A program made the position numbers and the translations under genes. The notes below the pieces were generated by a model, which was not told the DNA's origin, did no database searches, and worked only from the letters and a program-made list of their open reading frames with translations. Positions 1 to 5,283 of a stretch of DNA of 6,307 bases are shown in pieces. Where the stretch lies: NCBI GenBank assembly GCA_025454675.1, contig JALONZ010000123.1, positions 1 through 6,307 of the forward strand, written 5' to 3'. Source of the DNA: Anaerolineae bacterium. Lineage in GTDB: Bacteria; Chloroflexota; Anaerolineae; Aggregatilineales; Phototrophicaceae. Position 1 is the stretch's first letter. Each line of letters begins with the position of its first letter.

Positions 1-321
1 TCTTCGTCCTTTTCGCAATTGTCTACGACTAAGCAATGCGTCACTTACTTGTTGACCACGATGATTTAGTTCACCTGTCCATACACAATACAACCCGCGC
101 TTGAAGTAGGCGACAATCGCTACCCCTGTCGTTTTGCTACCAGGGTCTAGTTTGACCTGAATCGGTTGTGTATCGCCACCTTCACGGTCTTTCAGGATAA
201 TCGTGAATGGATAACGGCGATACACCGCCGCTTTCCCCGATTTGAGTAATTGCCGCGCTCGTGCAGGATTGCATGGCATCAGTGGTTTTTTGTTTTTGTC
301 TAGTACAAATACACGTTGCAT
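1..321 (-). CDS. iscB: IscB-family RNA-guided nuclease, N-terminal part (runs off the window)
   Basis: IscB is the omega-RNA-guided DNA nuclease of IS200/IS605-type elements and the ancestor of Cas9. The 107 residues present begin MQRVFVLDKNKKPLMPCNPA. They contain the PLMP domain (PLMP at residues 13-16, within about 1-50). The RuvC-I motif KLDPGSKTTGVAIV follows at 57-70, and Asp59 is the expected catalytic acidic residue. The arginine-rich start of the bridge helix (SRRQLRKGRR, 98-107) comes next. The frame is open from the ATG at 319-321 to the window edge; IscBs are usually about 400-500 residues, so most of RuvC and any HNH domain are missing from view. For that reason an HNH-less IsrB cannot be strictly excluded. 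An AAAGG at 331-335 lies 9 nt before the ATG. The omega RNA is directly upstream, the normal arrangement for iscB. Family assignment is firm; activity is unknown. Confidence 0.93.
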   Translation of the reverse strand, partial: MQRVFVLDKNKKPLMPCNPARARQLLKSGKAAVYRRYPFTIILKDREGGDTQPIQVKLDPGSKTTGVAIVAYFKRGLYCVWTGELNHRGQQVSDALLSRRQLRKGRR

Positions 322-337
322 CAAAAGCTACCTTTTG
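322..337 (-). promoter_or_regulatory. Hairpin covering the iscB ribosome binding site
   Basis: On the minus strand CAAAAG-GTAG-CTTTTG is a perfect 6-bp stem with a 4-nt loop that ends exactly one base before the iscB ATG. The only good Shine-Dalgarno candidate, AAAGG (331-335), is in its 5' arm and loop. The hairpin may be the last stem of the omega RNA, may limit iscB translation, or both. The structure is visible; its function is inference. Confidence 0.4.
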
Positions 338-543
338 GTCTCCGTTTTCACGGGTTAAGTTCACCGCGTCAATGTTATCGGGTAGTTTTGTATGTACATC
401 ACACTGGCTTACTCCCATTTCGACCTGTTTAATGATGTACCGCAGGGTTCGGAGCTGGTGAAGCACCCCGAAGTGCCTATGTATTCACCCATAACGTAGC
501 CATCGCTGGCTGAGACTGGTAAGCATTAGGGCTATTGAAAGAT

Positions 544-560
544 CCTGCCTTTAGGCATGG
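544..560 (-). repeat. Subterminal imperfect hairpin of the IscB element end
   Basis: On the plus strand the bases read CCTGCCTTTAGGCATGG. TGCC pairs with GGCA around a TTTA loop, and CC pairs with GG beyond a single unpaired T. A bulged hairpin close to the end is typical of IS200/IS605 elements, where the single-stranded form is bound by the TnpA transposase. It is followed by a run of five G (559-563). In the transcript it would form the first stem after the guide. Confidence 0.55.
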
Positions 561-568
561 GGGATGCT

Positions 569-590
569 TACATTATCTTTTTTCTTTCAG
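569..590 (-). other. Predicted omega-RNA guide (sequence flanking the element)
   Basis: In IscB systems the guide is the roughly 16-20 nt immediately 5' of the omega-RNA scaffold, taken from the DNA next to the element. Here, read on the minus strand, that is the last few codons and stop of the DinB-like gene plus a few bases (ending ...AAAAAAGATAATGTAAGC). The sequence is A-rich. The boundaries are uncertain by several bases because the element end is not precisely known. The position is inferred from the family, not shown by the sequence. Confidence 0.45.
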
Positions 591-1052
591 AATGCGCGTA
601 ATTTGTTCAATATGATTCGCGTCATGTGTCCCGACTTGCATGGCTGAACGGGTCATCGGAAAATCGCCATATTCGGGGTGAATACCCGCGCGTTCCCATT
701 GTTCTGGTGTGAGTGATTCAAAAAAGGCGATGAAATTGGCACGACTGGCGTTCAATTCGGCGAGGGCGGCTTGCAAATTTTGTTGATTATAAGCATTTTC
801 GATGACCAAGGCTTCGTGGTCACGCGGGACAAATGTGGGTTTATCTTCATTCAAAATGCGGGTGGCGCGTTCATGAAAAATGACATCATAATCGCGCAAA
901 TGACATAACACCTCTAATACTGTCCAACCATCGCCACTATCGCGGTAGGTGGTGGCATCGTGTTGCGAGACATCCGATAGGATATTGTTCAGTGTTTTAA
1001 GGGTGTTGCTCATGAGGGCGATATGTGCCTTGCGAACTAACATCAAGTCCAT
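573..1052 (-). CDS. DinB-like (YfiT/DUF664-type) putative metal-dependent protein
   Basis: This 159-residue protein of the DinB-like four-helix-bundle superfamily is complete. The expected metal-binding histidines are visible: His51 in EVLCHLRDYD (47-56), and His143 and His147 in GTHDANHIEQI (141-151). The WTVLEVLCHLRD start and the C-terminal HDANHIEQITRIL are characteristic of the family. Superfamily members include metal-dependent thiol-S-transferases, such as bacillithiol or mycothiol enzymes, and damage-inducible proteins; the exact reaction cannot be told from sequence. The ATG at 1052 is preferred because AAAGGA (1063-1068) lies 10 nt upstream; Met4 and Met14 are weaker alternatives. 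The gene diverges from the acylation operon, and its stop codon is within about 10 bp of the IscB element. It appears intact, so the element inserted just beyond it. Confidence 0.88.
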   Translation of the reverse strand: MDLMLVRKAHIALMSNTLKTLNNILSDVSQHDATTYRDSGDGWTVLEVLCHLRDYDVIFHERATRILNEDKPTFVPRDHEALVIENAYNQQNLQAALAELNASRANFIAFFESLTPEQWERAGIHPEYGDFPMTRSAMQVGTHDANHIEQITRILKEKR

Positions 1053-1090
1053 GTGTAAGTAATCCTTTCATGAATTGGGTCATCCGATAT

Positions 1091-1119
1091 ATCATAGCGC
1101 CTGTTTGACGACACGATAA
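1091..1119 (-). promoter_or_regulatory. Weak candidate promoter of the DinB-like gene
   Basis: On the minus strand TATGAT (1091-1096) is a good -10 box. It is preceded at 17-nt spacing by TTATCG (1114-1119), a poor -35 box. It is placed about 40 nt before the start codon of the DinB-like gene in the short divergent intergenic region. Because iscB follows in the same orientation, a transcript from here could also run through the guide and omega RNA. The match is weak and could be chance. Confidence 0.25.
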
Positions 1120-1130
1120 GGGCAGTTTCG

Positions 1131-2288
1131 ATGAGATTTGATGTGAGATTGATATTTTTGATGATGCTGATGTTCCTCATGAGTATGGATGTAGGGGCGC
1201 AACATGTTGCGCCCCTACGCGCCCAGCCTACCGCGCCTATAGCGGAGCGCATACTCACCGTTGAACGCACAGTTGCCATTTATGCGGGGGCAGGGCGCAC
1301 ACACGCCCAATTGAATACCCTGAATGCAGGGACACAAGTGGCATTGTTGGGGCGCAACAACATTGGCAATTGGTGGTATGTTCAGTTGGATGAAACGATA
1401 GAAGGCTGGGCATTGGCGGGGTATTTTGCCGATGATGAGACTATCCGCCTGAGCGAAATCCCAATCATGGAGAGTTATCATGCCGATGTATCCCGCGTGA
1501 TGGGCGAATTAACAACCCAATTGCATCAAATTCCCATTTTGCCCACCATCAGCGATGTCATGCGCGATGTGTTCATATTGGGGCAATCATTGGGGAATAA
1601 TGCGGATGTCCTGTCGAAAGTCGGTGATTCAAATAGCGCACAATCCATCTACCTCACGCCGATTAGTGAGGGTAATTATGATTTGGGGGCGTATGACTTT
1701 TTGGCGGATACGGTGGATTATTTTTATGATTCATTCGGGATTCAACCGCAATCGGCAAAGGTGGGGATGAATATGTTCTCGTTATTCGAGCCAATCTGGT
1801 CAGACCCCGATTTTTGTGAGGTGGATGAAACGCCATTATTGTGTGAATATCGGGTTAATAAGCCATCGGTGGCGGTGGTGATGTTTGGCGCGAATGATGT
1901 GAAGGTGTTGAATCGGGCGGAATATGAAACACAAATGCGCCTGTTGATTGAACAATCACTGCAAAATGGCGTGATTCCATTATTATTGACATTTGGCAGT
2001 GACCCCGATTTGAACCCGAATCATGCCCAATTGTTGCGGTTTAACCTGATTACCGCGCAATTGGCGGATGAGTATGATGTGCCATTGCTCAATTTGTGGG
2101 CGGCGCTCACCGATTTACCGCGCAACGGGGTTGGTGAGGATTTATTGCATCTGACTAGCACAGGCGCGGGGATGAATTTGACGGGGAATGAATCGTTCTA
2201 TGGATTAAGCCTGCATCATTTGTTAGTATTACACGCATTAGACATCATCCGCAGAGAGGTTATTTTGGCAGATGAAACTGTTGACTAG
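1131..2288 (+). CDS. Secreted SH3b-SGNH/GDSL-like hydrolase, first gene of the acylation operon
   Basis: This 385-residue exported protein starts at an ATG with AAGGG 8 nt upstream. Residues 1-23 look like a signal peptide (hydrophobic LIFLMMLMFLM, then a possible VGA cleavage site). Residues about 43-100 form a bacterial SH3-like domain (VAIYAGAG...LNAGTQVALLG...WWYVQL...GWALAGYF), often a cell-wall or peptide binding module. The rest is an SGNH hydrolase: block I VGDSNS with Ser167, block III FGANDV (Asn255, Asp256), and block V EDLLHLT with Asp337 and His340, giving a full Ser-Asp-His triad. Cys229 and Cys238 could form a disulfide. SGNH proteins beside MBOATs usually handle acyl transfer to, or removal from, extracellular polymers. 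The last 17 nt overlap the microprotein gene. A perfect 28-bp palindrome lies in codons 21-30. The class is clear; the substrate is unknown. Confidence 0.85.
   Translation: MRFDVRLIFLMMLMFLMSMDVGAQHVAPLRAQPTAPIAERILTVERTVAIYAGAGRTHAQLNTLNAGTQVALLGRNNIGNWWYVQLDETIEGWALAGYFADDETIRLSEIPIMESYHADVSRVMGELTTQLHQIPILPTISDVMRDVFILGQSLGNNADVLSKVGDSNSAQSIYLTPISEGNYDLGAYDFLADTVDYFYDSFGIQPQSAKVGMNMFSLFEPIWSDPDFCEVDETPLLCEYRVNKPSVAVVMFGANDVKVLNRAEYETQMRLLIEQSLQNGVIPLLLTFGSDPDLNPNHAQLLRFNLITAQLADEYDVPLLNLWAALTDLPRNGVGEDLLHLTSTGAGMNLTGNESFYGLSLHHLLVLHALDIIRREVILADETVD
1191..1218. repeat. Perfect 28-bp palindrome inside a coding sequence
   Basis: The half-site GTAGGGGCGCAACA is followed at once by its exact reverse complement. 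It lies within codons 21-30 of the SH3b-SGNH gene, right at the predicted signal peptide cleavage region, and reads V-G-A-Q-H-V-A-P-L-R. Its GC-rich ends (GTAGGGGCGC/GCGCCCCTAC) resemble dispersed GTAGGGGCG-type palindromes that I recall as abundant in Chloroflexota and cyanobacterial genomes. There is no T-tract after it, so it is not a usual terminator. Confidence 0.85.
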
Positions 2289-2385
2289 AGAAAATGTATT
2301 CGCGCTCGCCTTGTGCATCATCATGATTTTGGTGCTGATTGTCACCAGTGATAGCGCCCCAACATGGATTTATCAAGGATTTTAG
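2272..2385 (+). CDS. DltX-like single-span membrane microprotein with C-terminal WIYQGF motif
   Basis: A 37-residue open frame starts MKLLTRENVFALALCIIM, overlaps the upstream gene by 17 nt and ends 3 nt before the MBOAT start. Positive N-terminal residues (Lys2, Arg6), one hydrophobic span (about 9-25) and a short polar tail predict an N-in, C-out topology. The extreme C-terminus is W32-I-Y34-Q-G-F37. That matches the aromatic-x-Tyr-x-x-Phe ending of DltX, the microprotein of the D-alanylation machine, whose C-terminal Tyr has been reported to carry the acyl group between DltB and DltD. Here it would play the same part beside the MBOAT. AGAGG (2255-2259) is 12 nt upstream, a slightly long spacing. 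The size is small enough to be missed by gene callers. The ORF, topology and motif are seen; the acyl-carrier role is inference from DltX. Confidence 0.78.
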   Translation: MKLLTRENVFALALCIIMILVLIVTSDSAPTWIYQGF

Positions 2386-2388
2386 CCT

Positions 2389-3864
2389 GTGACATTTAAC
2401 CTCACGTTGATTGCTATTTTTACGGTGGGCGGATTCATTTATAGTCTGATTTTGCCCAAATCATGGCGCAAATGGACATTATTCATCGCCAGCCTGTTGG
2501 CGGTGTATGCGCTACAACCACCCCTTCTCATCCGTGATATGGATTTTATTTTGCCGACTATCACGATTTTTGTGGCAGTGTTCGTTTGGATTGCCACCCT
2601 CCCACGTACAGATAACCGATTGCGTATGACCATCCAATGGCGCGACCTGTTCACGATGGCTATCCTCATTTTGCTCATCACGGGCTTGGCGATGACCCGC
2701 CACTTGCCCAGCGAATGGCAATTGCTCACCGCATCGCGCCCACCAGACCCATTCACTATCTTTTTGGCATTATTGCCGATTGCGTTGCTCATTATTTTGT
2801 TGGGTGGGGCGCAAATTAACCAACCGCGTCAACGATTAGCATTGAGCTTCATCATCCTCATCATTATTGGCGTGTTCATCATCCTCAAAACCGAGTCATT
2901 CGCCATCGGGCTGAGTGGGTGGTTGCGCGAACAAACTGGCAGAGACGCATCGCTCGCCAATCCACTCACCGATTTGAATTGGCTGGGGTTTTCGTATGTG
3001 GCGTTTCGGCTGATTCATGTCCTACGTGATAGGCAAACAGGCAAACTTCCCGATGTGAGCCTGCGCGATATGCTGACGTATATCATTTTCTTCCCCAGTC
3101 TGACCGCGGGTCCAATTGACCGTATAGAACGTTTTCAAGAAGATTTATCCGCATTACCCGATATGAACGGACGTGACCCATCGCGCATTGTGGTGGGTTC
3201 AACACGCATTGTCATTGGCATATTCAAAAAATTTGTGATTGCGGATAGCTTGGCATTATTCTCACTCAGCATCACCAATGCAGAACAAGCCACCAATGCG
3301 GGCGGGATGTGGATTTTGTTATATGCCTATGCGTTCCGACTATTTTTCGATTTTAGCGGTTATACCGATATTGCCATCGGCATCGGTATGTTATTTGGGG
3401 TGCAATTGCCCGAAAATTTCAATCGTCCATATCTGAAAAATAGCATCACCGCGTTTTGGCAGGCGTGGCATATCACCCTCAGCAATTGGGTACGATTTTA
3501 TATTTTTTCGCCCCTCACGCGCACGATGCTCCGTTGGAAACGCAAACCGTCATCCGATGTTATCGTCGGGATAGGCTTGGTGGCGACAATGGTCATTATC
3601 GGCTTGTGGCATGGCATCAGTTTGACCTTTTTGGTGTGGGGATTGTGGCACGCCACAGGCTTATTCATTCATAAAATGTGGAGTGACCGCACGCGCAAAT
3701 GGTATAACCAATTCAAAAAGAAACAGGGGCAATTGCGCCTGTGGAATTGGGCGGGGATTTTTATCACCTTTCATTTTGTCGTGATGGGGTGGGTGTGGTT
3801 TGCCCTGCCCGATTTGAACACGGTGTTTTCGGTATTGGGTAAATTAGCAGGGGTGGGATTTTAG
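2389..3864 (+). CDS. MBOAT-family membrane O-acyltransferase (DltB/AlgI-like)
   Basis: A 491-residue polytopic membrane protein that would move an activated acyl group from the cytoplasmic side to an acceptor outside. Many hydrophobic spans are evident throughout. Family motifs in order are GFSYVAFRLIH (200-210), FFPSLTAGPIDRIERF (234-249), DFSGYTDIAIGIGMLFG (321-337), ENFNRPYL (342-349), FWQAWHITLSNWVRFYIF (356-373) and GLWHG (405-409). His361 and His408 are the two conserved histidines; their 47-residue spacing equals that of His289 and His336 in Streptococcus DltB. The start is GTG, supported by AAGGA (2375-2379) 9 nt upstream inside the end of the microprotein gene. The stop codon abuts the next start. 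The carrier protein and ligase downstream suggest an acyl-carrier thioester donor, as for DltB, rather than acetyl-CoA. Confidence 0.93.
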   Translation: MTFNLTLIAIFTVGGFIYSLILPKSWRKWTLFIASLLAVYALQPPLLIRDMDFILPTITIFVAVFVWIATLPRTDNRLRMTIQWRDLFTMAILILLITGLAMTRHLPSEWQLLTASRPPDPFTIFLALLPIALLIILLGGAQINQPRQRLALSFIILIIIGVFIILKTESFAIGLSGWLREQTGRDASLANPLTDLNWLGFSYVAFRLIHVLRDRQTGKLPDVSLRDMLTYIIFFPSLTAGPIDRIERFQEDLSALPDMNGRDPSRIVVGSTRIVIGIFKKFVIADSLALFSLSITNAEQATNAGGMWILLYAYAFRLFFDFSGYTDIAIGIGMLFGVQLPENFNRPYLKNSITAFWQAWHITLSNWVRFYIFSPLTRTMLRWKRKPSSDVIVGIGLVATMVIIGLWHGISLTFLVWGLWHATGLFIHKMWSDRTRKWYNQFKKKQGQLRLWNWAGIFITFHFVVMGWVWFALPDLNTVFSVLGKLAGVGF

Positions 3865-5028
3865 ATGTGGAATTGGCTCATAAACCCAAAAGAACCGTAT
3901 ACATGGGTATTTTTCTTGCGTGTGGTCATCAAAGCCACATTGTTATTTTTGCTATTTAACCTGCTATTCGCCTGGCTTCGACCGATGGATTTTATCAGCC
4001 GATTATCCTTATATAACACTGTTGTTGTTGGTCGGGAACGCCTGCCCTATGGCGAAAATTCTGCCGAAGCCTATACCCTGACAACGGATAACATCCCTGC
4101 CATGTTTGCCACGCACGAAATTAATCGCGCTAAAGCCCCTGATGAATATCGTGTTTTGCTGGTAGGGGATTCTGCCACATGGGGGTTTTTGTTACCTGCC
4201 CATCAAACCCTCGCACAACAATTGACAGACAAAAATTATTTATTGGCGGATGGTCGGCGCGTGGTGGCATATACCATCGCGCATCCTGTCATGTCATTGA
4301 CCAAAGATTTGCTCCTGTTGGATGAAGCCATGCGCTACCAACCTGATATGGTCATTTGGTTGGTCACATTGCAATCATTCTCGCAGAATCGGCAAATTGG
4401 CGCACCCATCATTCAAAATAATCCCACCCGTGTGCGCCAACTCATCACCGATTATGAATTATCACTCAATCCAAATGATGAGCGATTCAAGTCCATCATC
4501 AGTAATATGATAATCGGCAACCAGCGCAATTTGGCGGATTGGTTGCGGATTCAGTTATACGGCTTTATGTGGGGTGCTACTGGTATTGACCATGTGGTAA
4601 ACGAATATACACTACGGCGTAATGATTTTGATGACGATGTATCATGGGAGAATTTCGATGCACCGCAGACCATCAGCCCCGATGATTTGGCGTTTGATGT
4701 GATTCGCGCGGGGCATCAGATGGTCGGCGGCATCCCCTTGATTGTTGTCAATGAACCGATGTTCATCGCCGATGGGGTCAATAGCGACCTACACTATAAC
4801 AATTTTTATCCGCGTTGGGTGTATGATGAATATCGAGGCTTATTCACACAAGTAGCGCGTACTAACGATTGGCGTTATTGCGATTTGTGGGATGCCATGC
4901 CCCGTGATTCATTCACTGATAGCCCCGTCCACATGACACCCGATGCCACTGGTGAATTGAGTCGGATATTAGGCGAAATGCTGACCGATTATTTAGACTT
5001 TGGATATTTAGGAAGGGAATGTGATTGA
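3865..5028 (+). CDS. Membrane-anchored SGNH-like protein (DltD/AlgJ-like role)
   Basis: This 387-residue protein has an N-terminal membrane anchor (about residues 14-37, TWVFFLRVVIKATLLFLLFN) and then an extracellular domain. Block I is VLLVGDSATWG with Ser103. Near the C-terminus DSPVHMTPDATGE (352-364) supplies Asp352 and His356 as triad candidates. A canonical block III Gly-x-Asn-Asp is not visible; WLVTLQSFSQN (165-175) is at the corresponding place. One anchor plus an outside SGNH domain is the layout of DltD and is similar to AlgJ/AlgX, which pass acyl groups to polymers. The ATG directly follows the MBOAT stop (TAGATG), with GGTGGGA 6 nt upstream, implying tight coupling. Sequence resemblance to DltD itself is slight, so the role is inferred from context and topology. 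Confidence 0.8.
   Translation: MWNWLINPKEPYTWVFFLRVVIKATLLFLLFNLLFAWLRPMDFISRLSLYNTVVVGRERLPYGENSAEAYTLTTDNIPAMFATHEINRAKAPDEYRVLLVGDSATWGFLLPAHQTLAQQLTDKNYLLADGRRVVAYTIAHPVMSLTKDLLLLDEAMRYQPDMVIWLVTLQSFSQNRQIGAPIIQNNPTRVRQLITDYELSLNPNDERFKSIISNMIIGNQRNLADWLRIQLYGFMWGATGIDHVVNEYTLRRNDFDDDVSWENFDAPQTISPDDLAFDVIRAGHQMVGGIPLIVVNEPMFIADGVNSDLHYNNFYPRWVYDEYRGLFTQVARTNDWRYCDLWDAMPRDSFTDSPVHMTPDATGELSRILGEMLTDYLDFGYLGRECD
5010..5013 (+). promoter_or_regulatory. Ribosome binding site that decides the carrier-protein start
   Basis: AGGA lies 7 nt before the GTG at 5021, favouring that start over the ATG at 5030, for which the purine-rich stretch is too far upstream. The site lies within the end of the preceding SGNH gene. 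Confidence 0.45.
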
Positions 5029-5281
5029 GATGGATGAAAAGACAATTCGTGAAAAAATTCGGGCTTATATCACCGCTGATTTCATTCGTGACCCCGATTA
5101 TCCGTTAGCGGACGAAGAAGGGATTATCACAGGCGGGATGATGGACTCATTCGCATTGGCAGAATTGGCGGTTTTTGTGGAAAATGCCTTTAATGTGTAT
5201 ATCCCCGACCCCGATTTGACGGTTGCTAAAATGGATACGCTGAATCAGATTGTGGCGCGTGTGATGCGTGATATGAAATAA
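5021..5281 (+). CDS. Acyl carrier protein (DltC-like role)
   Basis: An 86-residue acidic protein with the features of a carrier protein. GGMMDSFALAEL (38-49) contains the Asp-Ser motif where Ser43 would receive 4'-phosphopantetheine. The helical region EMDEKTIREKIRAYI before it and VFVENAFNVYIPDPDLT and MDTLNQIVARVM after it fit the usual four-helix fold and length (about 80 residues). It would hold the acyl group made by the downstream ligase and present it to the MBOAT from the cytoplasm. The GTG start overlaps the previous gene by 8 nt; an ATG at 5030 would shorten it by three residues. An FabD/FabF-linked fatty acid ACP is unlikely, because the neighbours are acyl-transfer genes rather than fatty acid synthesis genes. 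Confidence 0.9.
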   Translation: MIEMDEKTIREKIRAYITADFIRDPDYPLADEEGIITGGMMDSFALAELAVFVENAFNVYIPDPDLTVAKMDTLNQIVARVMRDMK

Positions 5282-5283
5282 AC

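Larger units (their letters stand above)
1..568 (-). mobile_element. IscB/HEARO element of IS200/IS605 type, one end (partial)
   Basis: This is the upstream end of an iscB-carrying element, read on the minus strand: a subterminal imperfect hairpin (544-560), an omega-RNA-like noncoding region and the start of iscB. The exact outer boundary cannot be fixed from one copy. It lies between the C-run at 559-563 and the stop codon of the neighbouring gene at 573-575. The other end, any tnpA transposase and the rest of iscB lie left of position 1, so it cannot be said whether the element is autonomous. IS200/IS605 elements insert without target duplications, so no flanking direct repeat is expected. 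The element sits just behind a complete gene, in the same orientation, and has not disrupted it. Confidence 0.75.
322..568 (-). ncRNA. HEARO / omega RNA of the IscB element
   Basis: This noncoding stretch of about 245 nt directly upstream of iscB is where the omega RNA (first described as HEARO RNA) is encoded. Read on the minus strand it has several short hairpins. These are a stem with TTTA/TAAA loop near the element end (544-560), GCCA-gcga-TGGC (499-510), GCAC-ttcggg-GTGC (463-476), CCG-tgaaaa-CGG (342-353) and CAAAAG-gtag-CTTTTG touching the iscB ATG (322-337). The segment CCCGTGAAAACGGAGACC (337-354) is like the conserved 3' part of HEARO as I remember it. The RNA would bind IscB and carry its guide at the 5' end, copied from outside the element. 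Ends are approximate. Short open frames overlap this region but look like nothing known. A covariance search with the Rfam HEARO model would settle it. Confidence 0.82.

Noticed and set aside
261..461. Plus-strand open frame of 66 codons
   Set aside because: It is antisense to iscB and the omega RNA, with no recognisable domain; its reading reflects the opposite strand.
182..466. Minus-strand open frame of 94 codons overlapping iscB and its leader
   Set aside because: It is out of frame with the clear IscB reading, has no family-like sequence, and covers most of the predicted omega RNA.
1105..1110. TTGACG as a -35 box for the plus-strand operon
   Set aside because: A -10 box at normal spacing would fall on or after the start codon at 1131, and nothing suitable is there. 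No plus-strand promoter could be placed.
1191..1218. 28-bp palindrome as a rho-independent terminator or operator
   Set aside because: There is no T-tract on either side, and it lies inside an open reading frame after the start codon.
1043..1481. Two overlapping minus-strand open frames of 78 and 88 codons opposite the SH3b-SGNH gene
   Set aside because: They are antisense to a gene with a full domain architecture and have no support of their own.
2439..2792. Minus-strand open frames of 117 and 69 codons opposite the MBOAT gene
   Set aside because: The sense strand encodes membrane spans typical of the MBOAT family; the antisense frames are composition effects.
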